DNA from: Marasmius tenuissimus
Taxonomy: Eukaryota; Basidiomycota; Agaricomycetes; Agaricales; Marasmiaceae
Direction: 5' to 3'
DNA length: 64,000 bases
Assembly: GCA_029532415.1 (NCBI GenBank)
Contig: JAQOTA010000069.1
Coordinates: forward strand, 1,426,001-1,490,000
A program made the position numbers and the translations under genes. Below, in pieces: positions 1 through 11,538 of this stretch. How positions within the stretch are numbered: position 1 is the first letter of the stretch; the number at the start of each line of letters is the position of its first letter. A model generated the notes under the pieces. That model searched no databases. It was not told the origin of the DNA and saw only the letters and a program-made list of their open reading frames with translations.

Positions 1-3000
1 ACTCGAGTCGCTCGTGGACCCATTGCTCAAGTTCAAAGAGCGGACTCTGGGTCAACCCGACGAGCAGGACAGCGCGCCGCCTCTCGTTTGCTCAGGTAGC
101 TGCATGGTGGAGGAGATGGCGATTCGTTTTTGCTCATTCCATCGTGCGTTTTCCTTTATCTATCATCGTCTCGCCCACTCACGATATGTTTAGATCACCG
201 TGTACAATCTATTAGCCACTGCAGGTGCCAAACCCTTACCCAGTCTTTAGTGCTTCGGGGCTTCTTCCCCACTGCGCCGTCTCAGCCTCAGATGGCGATT
301 GCCATTCATCTTCTTGAATTCTACCAGGCCCTTTGTGAACAGTCCTCCGACGCAGTTACAGCACTGGCTGGTGCACTCGAGGTTACCTACCGGCGGCGCG
401 GACTGCCACTGCTCGATTCAGCGGTATGTGGTGGTTTTCCCTTGTTACTGTACTCTTTTCTGATATTCTCAACGTTCAGGGAAAGCTGATGAAAGACCCG
501 CTACGGCGCTCACTGGGGCAGGCGCTGCAGTGGTATAATATTCTCGCTTCGAATATCAACCGCAAGCTGGACAACGAATTGGAAGGCTTGAAAGCAACGC
601 TTCCACCCCTGCGGGATACAGTTACCCCCTTGCCACAACCCTTGGCGATTTCGAAGGCATTGTCGTTGGTTCCGCAAGGTGAAAGTACCCCGAGTGCCCG
701 CATTGATATTCCCACACCCGAACCTGCCTCAGTTCCACCCTCTGCGCCTCTGGACTCTGACAACACCACACCTCCCAGCCCAACACCACGAACCAGCCAA
801 GACCGATGCTCTGGATATCTGCAACGACTATGTCCAGCATGCTTCAGCGGAAATTCCTTTGGCAAATCTTTCGATCAGTGAGTGGCATCAATACATCTCT
901 CCTTCTCTGTCGAATTTACATGTGGACAGAGGTGGTGATATTCACGTTGCTCTTGACGGCAACTTCCATCACCGGCACCTAAAATCGGGGGGCGATGGAG
1001 TGGATTTCTATGAATCATACAGGTTCCTGACCAAAGCCGAGGTCGACAAGGTTGGGGAACGTATCGATGCCGCTCGACAGAAACCTCCGAAGCCCAGGCA
1101 GGGACCAGTCCCGGATGACATTGTAGATGCCGATGGCGAGGCCTACAAGGCAGCAAGAGGCGAATCACAACAAACTCAAAGCAAGCGGTTTGACGAGAAC
1201 GGTGTCATGGCCCTTGTCTGTAGGCATGATATTCCGTTGCTCGCTGCATCAATCAATACTCCCGGAGAGCAACAGAAGTTCACCATTGCCCTTTTGGAAG
1301 AATTCTTTGGGATGCTTCCGGCCGACGCCACGGTTGCTGTGCTATACGACATTGCTTGTGTTATCGACCGCAGTGTTCATATCATAAGTCTTTCCAGAAT
1401 GATTTTGTGCTTTATGCTGATCCAATCTTCCACAGTACGACATCTTAGACGAACAGATTGTCTCTCGAATAGTATTCGCCACAGCCATAATGCATGCTTA
1501 TGGCCATCAGTGGAGCTGCCAGCTTCACTATAACCCTCGTTTACGGAAGGGTCTTGGCCTGACAGACAGAGAAGGTACAGAAAGGTTGTGGTCGGGACTT
1601 CGCAAATTGATTGGCCTCGAAAGGCGTTCCTCGGTAAGTATCCCGCCCATGTTTTTGCTCTACTCTCCCTCATTGTAATCATCAGCGCGCACGTCGTATA
1701 TGGCTATTAGACCGGCAGTGCGATGCTATCGCTCAGAAGCATCGGGATGACCTGGGGGCATACATATCTCAGAAGTTGTTCGGATATGTACAAAAGAAAG
1801 AGGCCGACGCAATCAAGACTCTCCAGTCTTACAAGATACCGTTGGAAGAGCTTCAAGCGTTGTGGAAGGAGCAGCGCGAGGCTCAAACCTCTTGCGATGG
1901 AGGCAAGTCTCACTTCAGGTCCTTTCTGATATATACTGACTTTATGATTGTGTAGTTGCTCCCGCCCGATTGAAAAAAGAACTCTCGAAGATGCTACAGT
2001 TGGTAACAGAGATCGAGGCTCTTGAGAGCACCATCGCTGCTACACGGGCTGCTATACAGAAGCTCAAATTTCCCCCCACCGACAGCCTTATGTATCTCGC
2101 TGACCTTGAGAGGACTCATGTGAAACTTAAGGCCAAGGCCGACGACCTTTACCAGGCCCTCAATATCCCTGAGAAACATCCTTCGTTATCCAACATTCCC
2201 CTCTCGTACATCCACACACTCCTACTCGCCCGCGATCTCAAGTTCGACATCCGGAAGCGGGTAATAGCTACGTCCCAAGAGTACGACCAGATTGACCAAG
2301 CAGTCGGTGGCATTCATCAGCCTATAGGTAAGTTCCCCTTCTCTCGTTGTGCTTCATGCATTCAAACCAAGTCTCAGGTACCCGGAATCACCAGATGGCC
2401 TTGAAGAACATGACGAAACGAAAGTCGACCCTGACCAATCTGCTTCGGAAATTCAACCAATTCTGTGCTTACCTCGAGGTCCAGTACCAGAAACATTACA
2501 ATATCCCCGTCCCTCGTCCCCTTCCCATGAACATCTCATCGTTGCGGGACTCAGAATCGAGTGATTTGTGGGAGGATATCTGGGTCACAAACTCTCGGCC
2601 TCCCCCTCGATGGCTCACAGACGAGAAAGCTCGCAAGGGAATACGTGCAGCTTCAAGTCTTGAATGCTGTGTGGAAGAGCGTCGCAGACTATCGCAGGAA
2701 GCTAAGAACCTCTGTCTCTGGTTTCAAGACAAGCTACACGCACTGATGGTCATCGTTGATGACCCTGCTCGTGAGTAGATGCTCCTGTAATATGCTTTTT
2801 TTTGTCTCTGAAGCGGAACGTTTGACAGATCTACCTTCCAAATCACTCATCAAGCTACGTATCCAGGACCTGTTACTACAGGCCGACCTTTGGGCCACGC
2901 TGTTTGTGGAGCATGAGGTTTTCGAAAACCAGATCGCACTCGTCAAGGAGCATCTTCAGCAAGCATCCCCACGACCTTTCCCTACTCAAGGGCTTTTGAG

Positions 3001-4177
3001 TCGTAATGTTTCAGCCGTCCTACAGGGGGTGGATGAAGGCTCTGAGGGAGAAGACTCGCAGACGCCGTGGGTGTTTGACAAGGATGTGGACGTGGGGCAA
3101 GTTGAAGAAGCCGTGGAGCAAGTGGAAGGGCGAGTCGAAATGTTCGAAGCTGGACCATCAGACTCGGAATCGGAATCGGAGTTGGACAGCGAGATAGAAA
3201 TCCTCTGGTCCCGTCAGCCTGGCAACAATGTCATTGCGAGCGACATCATGAACGAGCTGGCCGGGAACAACACAGATGACGATGACGATGACATTGTGTT
3301 GACGTGGGCCACGCCGGTATGTCAGGAATACATCTGCTCCTTTTATGTGTGAAGATTGACCAGCCGTCTCTAGGATAACTTATCAATCGATGCTATCCTC
3401 CCCTCCTGCGTTAAAGCATCTGTTTACTACAAGATTCAAGGTACATGGCAGTCTCCTCACCAATTGATGTTGCTAGGGAAACGATGGACCTTCGAGTGTG
3501 GAGAGTTTCAGAAGATTGATCACCCCAAAGCTAGGCTGGACGACGGTTGTATCAATGGCCTTGCTCACCTGCTACTTGAGCGGCATAGGAGCACCGATGG
3601 TGACTTGTGTGCTTACCTTTCAACGTACACGGTTACCAAGCTCCTCAAGTCAAGTACCTCCACCGAATCGATCTGGCGTACAATTCGGTCAAGCCAGTAC
3701 TGGAGTAAAAGCAAGTGGATACTTCCGATACACTCACGAACCATGGAGCATTGGGCGGTTGCGGTCGTGAACGCAAATACTTGGTGTATACACCTATTTG
3801 ACAGCATGGGTTCAAGGAGCTTTCTAGCCGAATGGCTTCTGGTCAGCCATTGCCCCTTGTACTTTTCTTGCCTTACCTGATGTCGCTCTCCTTTGTAGCG
3901 AGTTCAGATCGTCGTAACTCGCTTGGTGCAGTTAGCACAAGACCAAGGCCACTCGATTGCTTCGCCGGCCTTCCTCTGCCTGTCAGATTGGTCCGCGAGC
4001 CCTCTCAATCTATCAAGGAGGCAGTCAAATGGTTATGATTGCGGCGTATGGATCCTGTGGGTGATAGCTGCTGTTGTGAGAGGGTACGACTACGCCTACT
4101 TGGAGGAGAAAGACATTGGGCGCTTTCGAGACTACCTCGCAAAGGCAATTAGAACACTACCGTTGATGCAGAACTAG
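1..4177 (+). CDS. KDZ-family DNA transposase fused to Ulp1-type cysteine protease (5' end outside window)
   Basis: Transposase of the Kyakuja-Dileera-Zisupton class with a C-terminal SUMO-protease-like domain. After splicing, the Cys pair CPAC is followed by the first catalytic Asp in VALDGNFHHRH (near 945), then LVCRHD, a second Asp in LLYDIAC-like VLYDIAC (near 1345) and the Glu in GLTDREGTERLW (near 1565). A coiled-coil helical region (1970-2960) and an acidic linker (3150-3300) follow. The protease part has EHW (His), LFDSM (Asp) and YDCGVW (Cys), ending at TAG 4177. Introns include 424-480 and 878-929; one near 1905-1955 only keeps frame with a GC-AG donor (GCAAGT). No internal stop was found in the spliced frame, so the visible part may be functional. 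The N terminus lies to the left of the window. The family is known for multi-kilobase TIR elements; their ends were not located here. Confidence 0.88.
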
Positions 4178-4560
4178 CTAGAGTTCTTGTTGTAATATAC
4201 TATCTTGCTACTGATAATAGCTATGTGCCACACAGAGTGCGAGAATATAATACTGCCCAAGTCTTTATGGGCGAAAACCAAAGACCTCGCTAAAAAGTTC
4301 ACTGCCCGGGACTCGAACACAAGGGCAAGATTACTGTCGCTCAACTATTGTCGCGGGATTGCAAGTACTACTTCGTCAACCCACCTCTTTCTAGATACGC
4401 AACCAGTCGTACCATAGGTGTTTCTTTTTCATAATTACTTCTGGGTGGGCAAAAGGCAAAGTACAATTCGGTACACACCAAAGTAATATACTCGTACGGC
4501 TATGGCATTGAAAGCAGGCAGCAAGATAGCATACAGGACTGGAATACTAGATCTAGATGG
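4178..4560. other. Intergenic, no gene seen
   Basis: 3' flank of the KDZ gene and of the convergent small gene that ends at 4561. No convincing ORF, tRNA or repeat was seen. Confidence 0.5.
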
Positions 4561-5035
4561 CTAATCCCCAGCGTTCCATTTCTGGAAATTGCTACCGCTG
4601 CGAACAGACTGGTCAAGAGCGGCCTCCCAAGTGAGGGTGGTGTCTACGAAGGCTTGTTCCTTCGATCCGCTGTCAACGAGTTGCTGGTGGTGTGATGCTT
4701 CAGTCAAGATTTCGACGTAGATCTCCTACAGAAAAGATTAGGAGATGTATAGCAAACGAGAATTTGAGAAAACACACCAAACCAGTTGCGGTACGTTCGC
4801 GGTTCCCGGCCTCTGGCCAAACATTGAACCACATATCCCAGGCTTTCTCGGTGAAAGGAGCCATTTCACCATATGTGAACTGTGGATTCTGCTTCCTGAA
4901 GAGCTGAAGGACAGGTGCGGCTGCGTAGCAGAAATTGGACATGGAACGTTGCTTGGGAGTGTAGGTCGTTTTATAGGTATTCAAGCGCTGGTCACCTGGG
5001 TCCGTTGTTGATGACATGGCGGGATCGCTAAACAT
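4561..5035 (-). CDS. Small unrecognised protein, two exons
   Basis: Exon 1 starts at ATG 5035 (a second in-frame ATG lies at 5017) and encodes a Pro/Gln/aromatic-rich stretch with YKTTYTPKQRSMSNFCYAAAP and a Trp cluster WDMWFNVWPEAG. An intron with donor GTGTGT and acceptor TGTAG just before GAGATCTACG keeps frame into exon 2, which reads EIYVEILTEASHHQQLVDSG and ends in FQKWNAGD-stop (TAG at 4561-4563). The protein is about 145 residues with no signal peptide, membrane segment or known motif. It is convergent with the KDZ gene and divergent from the gene at 5481. I do not recognise the family; it may be cargo or fossil of an element around the KDZ gene. Confidence 0.5.
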
Positions 5036-5480
5036 AGAGCGGATGATGAATGATCGGGTCTGTAGAGGGAGCTGAAAACATAGAAAACGCACCTTCAAAA
5101 TGCTGCTAAAGACTGGTAAGGTTTGGCAAAGGTAAAACTGAGGTAGAACTCTCGATCTTTTCCCCTCGATGGAGGGAGAGAACCTGGAAACCTTATAATA
5201 AGAACTGTGCAGTTGCATCCAGCATGGGCGGCATGGACGGTTATCCGGCACCTGAATCATAGCCGGTAGCAGAGGAAAACATATTTTTGATGTAGTAGCT
5301 CAGAGAGAAGCTTCTCCTGGCCCAAACCCTCGGTTCAGAGCCTTGAGTAATATAGAAATCATTCCCCGATAAGCACGTGGTGGGGAAGGTGCTGGATCCC
5401 ACCAACGAAAAAGTAATGCATCGAGTGAGCACAAAACCGGGTTCAACAGCTACTTTAAGTACACTTGATAGCGTATTACC
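5036..5480. promoter_or_regulatory. Divergent intergenic region
   Basis: 445 bp between two divergently transcribed small genes; presumably holds both promoters. No clear TATA element could be assigned. Confidence 0.3.
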
Positions 5481-6292
5481 ATGCCCCGCAAACGCTTGTA
5501 CCACACTCGCGAGGAACAACGCCTCGCAAACAACGTCAAGGCCAAACGATGGAGAGACAAGTCTGTGTTGACCCTCTGGTTGCTTTCTTGCGCTTATATT
5601 CGATGTGTTTAAACAAAAACAGCCACTATATCAAGCAACAGCAACAAGCGAAGCTCAAAGCCAAGCAGGAGGAACGGTACGCATTTGATCTTATTGATAT
5701 AATATATACTCTCATAGGCTATGGTGGAACCTGTATCAGGGCTCGAGATGAACGTCGAAGGCAGAAAAAGGAGAGAAGGAAGCAGGAGAAGGAGAAGGCA
5801 GAGAGGGAGAGGTTGAAACGGAACGACGAGTCTCGGTGCGTGTTGGTTGGCTACCATTGGGCTCTTACTATGACTAACAACTCAAACTTCCTTGTCCACA
5901 GATGTGTTGAGGCAAGGAACATAGCTCAAGCCAAGAGATTGTTTGAGCAGTTCACAAGCCGAGTGGAAGCGAAACAGAATAAGTACGGCCTACTCAAGAA
6001 TATCTACGAAACCTACATCACACCCGTCCCCTACGAAGGGTACCATACCACCGACTTCTTTGACGATGTTCTTGAACCGTTCTCTCGAGTGCTCGAGTCT
6101 CTGGCGATGATTCGAGATAAGGTATATCGGCAGTACGGGGTGACAGAGGGCTACAACGAAATAAGCTCATACATGGAGGAGGCTCGTGAGGTCGTGCGTT
6201 TGATTGAAGATTTGTACTGCCATGCTCTGACAAGCAGTATCTTGGAGCTCCAAGAGATTCATAGCTCCAAAAAATTCATGTATCAGGGTTGA
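5481..6292 (+). CDS. Basic, coiled-coil small protein, unrecognised
   Basis: Start ATG 5481 gives MPRKRLYHTREEQRLANN, a basic helical N terminus. Introns near 5554-5621, 5679-5740 and 5836-5901 join it to a Lys/Arg/Glu-rich helix (KQQQQAKLKAKQEER, then DERRRQKKERRKQEK) and to a helical C-terminal domain with EARNIAQAKRLFEQF, a Tyr-rich turn around PVPYEGYHTTDFFDD, and a final helix ending KKFMYQG-stop. The N terminus suggests a nuclear, nucleic-acid-binding protein. From memory, similar short REE..ANN..K+R proteins are frequent in repeat-rich parts of agaricomycete genomes; this was not verified. No enzymatic motif is visible. Confidence 0.55.
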
Positions 6293-6420
6293 ATTTGAAC
6301 ATTGACAATGAATACATCGTTATTCATCTTTGCGGTAATTTGCCCTTGTATCCTCCCATACAGCTCCTCCTTGCTTCAGCAAGACCGACTGCTCTCAACT
6401 ATTTCACCCTCTGTCCCACC

Positions 6421-6742
6421 TCAATTTATGATCTCCACTGCCTGAACCCAAGCACGAGCAACGCTGTAGTGCGAGTGCATAAGCATCTGCATCCTTGGGG
6501 CTGTGAGGTCGTAGCCTGGAGCTGCCAGATTGGATACGTCGGGCCCGGAATTATTGGCGCATAGCTTTTCTGCTAGGTCATTTGTGTGTTAAGCTACGCC
6601 GACAAAATAGAAAATGAGATGAAGACAACGCACCAAAACGTGGGTCAAACTTGGATGGCTCGCTGCGCTCCATCTCGACGAAATTACACCCATTGATATC
6701 CTTTTCTACATTCTCCTGTTGATTGATGCCTGTTTGTACCAT
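6421..6742 (-). CDS. Small two-exon hypothetical gene
   Basis: Found by splicing. ATG at 6742 opens MVQTGINQQENVEKDINGC, continuing to FDPRF; an intron of about 60 nt (donor GTGCGT, acceptor CTAG, roughly 6577-6637) joins to EKLCANNSGPDVSNLAAPGY and HSHYSVARAWVQAVEIIN, then TGA at 6421-6423. Product about 90 residues, family unknown. The same frame continues past this TGA through another TGA at 6376-6378 to a stop at 6283, and the extra segment (KEELYGRIQGQITAKMNNDV) looks protein-like. The gene may therefore be a C-terminally truncated relic. If extended, it would overlap the 3' end of the plus-strand gene ending at 6292. Confidence 0.4.
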
Positions 6743-7694
6743 GGTTTTCCCTGGGGAGTGGAAGATGTGGTGGGTAAGTAGAAGTGTAGGGGGTTCAGGG
6801 TTGAGCGTCTACTTTGGGAGTTCAGTGTTGAGCGTCAACTTGGCGTCAACGTTCAACTCCCACGATGTATCGAGATGCTGAATAATACGTCCAATTCTGG
6901 AATTCAACCTGGCAGATCCGGCATTATGTTTGACATAAAAAACACGACAAACAAACAAACCTGCCACCTCATCGACATCCTCCACCCCATCATCAGCGGT
7001 AAATCAAGAGCCTTTCTCTTTATTACTCCCCACTTTCTCCTCAGATTATTCTCGATGTCAATCTTGGGCACTATCCGAGCGCACAAAGCCTGGAGACCCC
7101 GACCCTGGTGGATGAAAGACTATTGCGCCTCGGGGTGCTCCTTGTCACTGATTCTAACGGTCTACCACCCTCAGTAGATGCCTAAGCTTGTGGCTCTCAA
7201 CACTGCGATTCTGTGAGCTTTAACCCCAACAAAACTTGCAGAATGCTTCGGTAAATGCGGTAAACGTGCTGGAAACCGCCCTGGAACGCGCCGTGTTCAT
7301 TATTGCCTGTTGCTGTCAATTTCTGCGCCAGAAGCGCGCGGCGTTCTGCCTTGTGTCAACGAGAGCTTCCTCATTAGTGAGTTTCTTTTTTGCGCATTTT
7401 TAAACGCGCCTGAAGGTCTCTTCCTTCCTATCCTCGCTCTCTTTTCTCCTGCCAGGACCTAGCCCAAGTGCATCTTGAAAAAAAAGGCCACCCATCGTGC
7501 TTAAGCCTTTACTCTTGTTCTCCTTGGTGAGCCCTATCACTCTCCCCTTATTCTCTAGCTAACTGGCGCGCGACAGGACATGTCTTACACAGTTTTCTCG
7601 TGGGTATTTTTTTCTCCCGTTCTTTAAGAATCGATCTCACTGTCAACGCGCCGAGCAGCAGCCCTCCGCGTTTTGTGAATCCATTGCAACAGCC
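6743..7694. other. Intergenic with inverted repeat, no gene supported
   Basis: 950 bp before the long gene at 7695. It holds the inverted repeat at 6815-6862 and a pyrimidine-rich stretch (7380-7620) typical of a fungal promoter/5' UTR. Short ORFs here have no family features. Confidence 0.45.
6815..6862. repeat. Imperfect inverted repeat with nested direct repeat
   Basis: Left arm TGGGAGTTCAGTGTTGA pairs imperfectly with the complement of the right arm TCAACGTTCAACTCCCA. The left arm also contains a motif (TTCAGNGTTGAGCGTC) that occurs as a direct repeat starting about 29 bp upstream (near 6793). Could be a short palindromic regulatory site or an element end. Confidence 0.45.
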
Positions 7695-10600
7695 ATGGTG
7701 AGTTATCCCGTTCCTGTCCCTCATCGTCTACGTTAACTCATAACCTTAGACCCAGATATCTCGTACTGACTCTGAGATTGAGTACGACGTTGGTCCCGGG
7801 GATCTTGACTTCAACAGCCCGGATGTTCAAGCGGACTTGAACAGGATCGATCCTCCCGACTCTGCGCCACCTGCTACCGTCAGTCAATTGCGCACGTCTT
7901 CAACCCCTACCCCATTGAATGTTGGTGACGGCGGCAACCAGATCTCTGGCGCGCCCATTCCTGCTGCCAACGACCTCGATGTTGGCACTCAACAAGCCCT
8001 CATCACTTCCCTTCTCAGCAACCCCAACGTCGTCAACAACCCCACTCTTTTTGCCACCGTGCTCACTTCATTGTTGGGCAACGGATCCTCTGTCGATCCC
8101 GAACTCTTGGCCTTGGTAACGCAACCATCCCGAGCAGCAGATTCAGCTGCAGACCTTGTACCACCCGTTGCTGTGGCTGAACCCACCGAGGAAAATTTCG
8201 ACGAGGCACAGCCCGTGGCCTCTTCACCTGCTACGGATTCTGCGTCGCCTCTTGTACCGCCCGTTGCTGTGGTCGAGTCCACCGAGGCAGAGTTTGATGA
8301 GGTGCAACCCGCACCTACCTCTGCTAATGCACCGCCCTCTACCCCAATCCGACAAAGGTCTCCCTCCGTCATGATTGGCGAGGTTGAAGACGACGATATC
8401 CCCAGGCTGAAACTCCTTTCCCTGAAGCGGTCTCCCTCCGTCACGATTGAGGAGGTTGAAGATGCTGATGCCCCCAAGCTGAAACTCCTTTCCCCGAAGC
8501 CTTCTCCGAAGCCGACTGTGTCGTCTAGTCAGACCATTGACGAGAGCCCTTCTGTGGACGCCGGCGGTAGTACCACTCTGAAGTCTCGCTCTAAGGGTGG
8601 CTGACCAACAAAGGAGCATAGTGACGCCTTACAGCAGCTCTACAAGGATGTCAATACTCTGTTCGGAGATCTCGGAAGGACACTCAAAATCGACCCCTCC
8701 GTCCTCATCGAGAAGTACGTCAAGAGGTTCAACCTTGGACGAGAACAGAGCCTTTGGAACCTCTACGAATCCTACGCCAGCGCCGCGGAGAATGCCATGT
8801 CGGAGCTGTCGAGATTGAAGGATACTGAGAACCACGGTGTCTACGAGCAGTTTGCGAGCCAACATGAAAGTAAGTGTTCCGTTACACACACTCTGCAAGC
8901 CACTGATAATAACGTTAGAGGACCCAAAGCTCAAAGCAACAGTCGATCAAGTCAGGCTCGTGTACCCCTTGTTTCGGAAGGAGCACAGCGATGCAAAGGG
9001 AAGGGACCTTCTCCTGGCCTGGCAGAGTCTGGAAGCCCTTGACTCTGTGTCTGGCTATCAACAAAAGGTCGACCGTCGTCGGGTGTGGGAGCACCATTCC
9101 CGACAACTCACTGAACATGTAAGTGGAATGATTTGCGAGGTTGATTTCGTTGAGCTGATCCAGCCATTGTCTTCTAGTTCGATATGCTGCGGAACGTCTA
9201 CCAGATGCACTTCTTCGCTCTTGGCGTTGGGGGTCAGGTTAACACAGACAATGGCTTACACTGGGCCTATACCAATTACAAAAGTGAAGGAGTAAATACC
9301 CGTTGTAATCTTTGAATGTGCTTAGTGTCTAACATGAATTCATCAGTTTGCAGAGTCAAGTTTTTTGAAGAGCATCGAGAAGTTGATAGCAGCGTATCGA
9401 ACCCACGTATTGTTTGTGCAACTATCATCCTTTATAACCTGTGATCCGCATATACTGACTTGGTTTACTTAGCCATCTCACGATGAAGGAGTTCACTGAC
9501 CAAGAGCTCATCGATATCGCCGAGGCTCAAGGGCTCACCGTGAGCCGTGACGACCGTGTTCCCCCCTCTGCGCAGAAGGACTTCACCGACCAAGAGCTCA
9601 TTAGTATTGCTGAGGCTCGAGGTCTTACCTTGATCCGCGATGACCGTGTCCCTCCTATGCCACCCTCGATGACCAAAGCCACCAGCTCCGTCAACGCCCC
9701 GAAACCCACCAATTTCAAGGCCTCAAAAACCGTTAGGATTGCCGACCCTGAGACTGCCTCGGACAATGAGAGCAGTATCCAAAGGCTGATCCTAGGAATT
9801 GCGGGTGAGTAAGAAGGCTTATGTTCCTGGCCTTTCGCTCTAACATGTATCCTTGGTAGAGGAATGCAATGTGAAGTTCCGCCGCGTTGGACTACCGTGG
9901 AACTCCCTCGCGCGTGACTGCTACAACCAAGGCATCCAGATCATCAACTTTCTGCTGGGAGTCACCCTCCCATGGAACATGCCTGAGGACGCTAAGACAC
10001 GCTGGAAGGGGGTCAAGAGTTTGGAGAAAACCGAGCAGTTCAGGCTTATCGAAAGTTGTAACCCAGGCGAACATTGCCTCAGCTTCAAGCAGCTCACACC
10101 GGCCGGTAAGACCTCCCTTACGTCCCAGATAATCGTCCCTTTACTCATATGTTTCGCTCAATACAGAGATTCAGGCAAATATCGAGCCCATAGCCATCCT
10201 TGCTCCGGATGCAAACGGGCACAGAGAACACATAATCGCAAAGAGTATCGGGGAACTCGCTACGTTACAATCAATGACAGTCAAGACTGAAGAGCAGGAC
10301 TCATCAATGGCCGAAGTTGGCTCAGATCATCCTACCAGCAATGAGACTGTGCGCCCGCGCCGTACCAAAACGGTCCAATTCCCCGCCCCCTCTAGTGTTG
10401 CTGGCTCAGACGACGACATCGATGAACTGAGCCATCATTCTGACACCGACGATGACATCTACGGCATCAAGAACCTACCGGACGACGATGACGAGTATAG
10501 CAGCAGTCCCTCCAAAGGTCTGCCCTTTTCTCTCGTTTTAGACCACCTTACTGATGCTCTTCGCTCCAGTCAAGCGCAAGAGGAAGAACCATAAGTCTAC

Positions 10601-11538
10601 TGCCTTGGAGAAGGGAAAGGGCAAGGCCATGAAGGATCCAGAGCTCACCCCGAAGGCGCAGGGAAGCAGAACCTTACAGACAACCCCAACAGGTAGTTCC
10701 ATATTGTATTCATTGCCGAGGTACTATCCTAACACTTCCTCTCAGCCTCGAAGAGGAAGCCTCCCCCGGACACTACCCCAACCGGCGGCGCAAAGTGACC
10801 CAAAAACAGCGCAACCAACACCAGCACATTGGCCCAAGGCTTTACCTCGTTTGGGCGTATCGCAGGTCAGTATTGGTATCAGTCTGTTGTTTTGGCTAAG
10901 GCTGAAGCCTATCCGCAGAAAATGCGCGAAACACAACAACCCCAGCGATACTCGCACCGACGGACTTTGACTTCCAGCCTGTGTTCAGCAAGCCTCCATC
11001 CACCGCTGTGAATGAGCCCCGTCCTCTACCCCGTACCCCATCTCTCGTCTCGACGTCTGCCCATGCGTCTAGCATGGCACAGAGTGCTGCTAGCACTGTA
11101 CCAAGCCTTACCAGCACTGAACCGAGCCTCACAATCCCCCGTAGCACTGTTGGTGCTGCACCCAGCGTCGCCGGTGCATCTCGTAACTCCGGTAGCGCCA
11201 CACCCAGTGTCGGTGGTGCACCCTGTAACTCTGGTAGTGCTACCGCGCGCCCAAGGCGTGTACAGGCTTCTGCTACTCCTACTGTACCTCCGCCGCAAGC
11301 CCAACCATCTCTTCCCCGAGCTTCCGTGCCCCCTCCATCCACACAACCAGCCGTCCTGAATAGCGCAGCATTACAAGCGCTTTCTACAAACCCTATGCTC
11401 CTCAGCACCCTACTCACGGTTCTGCAGGCGCAAAACGGCCGCCTCCAAGGAGGTACAGAGGGCCTATTCGTTGCAGCACAAGGCGGATCGCACCCAACAC
11501 AGGATAGTGAGATGTCGGATGCCCAGGACGAACACTAG
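7695..11538 (+). pseudogene. Long low-complexity multi-exon protein gene with two in-frame TGA codons
   Basis: ATG 7695-7697 is followed directly by an intron (7698-7749), then an acidic N terminus TQISRTDSEIEYDVGPGD. Further exons encode Ala/Pro/Val-rich repeats, a helical domain (LQQLYKDVNTLFGDL, LGREQSLWNLYESYAS), a charged domain with HSDAKGRDLLLAWQSLEAL and NVYQMHFFALGVGGQ, a tandem duplicated module (FTDQELIDIAEAQGL / FTDQELISIAEARGL at 9490-9650), a globular segment RRVGLPWNSLARDCYNQG, an acidic/basic stretch likely acting as a nuclear signal (KRKRKNHK), and a Ser/Thr/Pro-rich tail ending at TAG 11538. Introns keep frame throughout, but TGA 8602-8604 and TGA 10796-10798 lie in the reconstructed frame and no canonical intron removes them. 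An intron around 9397-9470 needs donor GTATCG. Family not recognised; no catalytic motif seen. It is probably a decayed copy of an expanded or element-borne gene. Confidence 0.6.

Noticed and set aside
4300..4340. tRNA-like GGGACTCGAACAC string
   Set aside because: No matching acceptor stem, D arm or anticodon arm around it on either strand.
8560..8640. An intron removing TGA 8602
   Set aside because: The only good-looking donor (GTAGTA at 8570) is in phase 1 and no acceptor restores the frame; phase-0 donors (GTGGAC, GTGTCG) are weak. Treated as a true in-frame stop, though not excluded.
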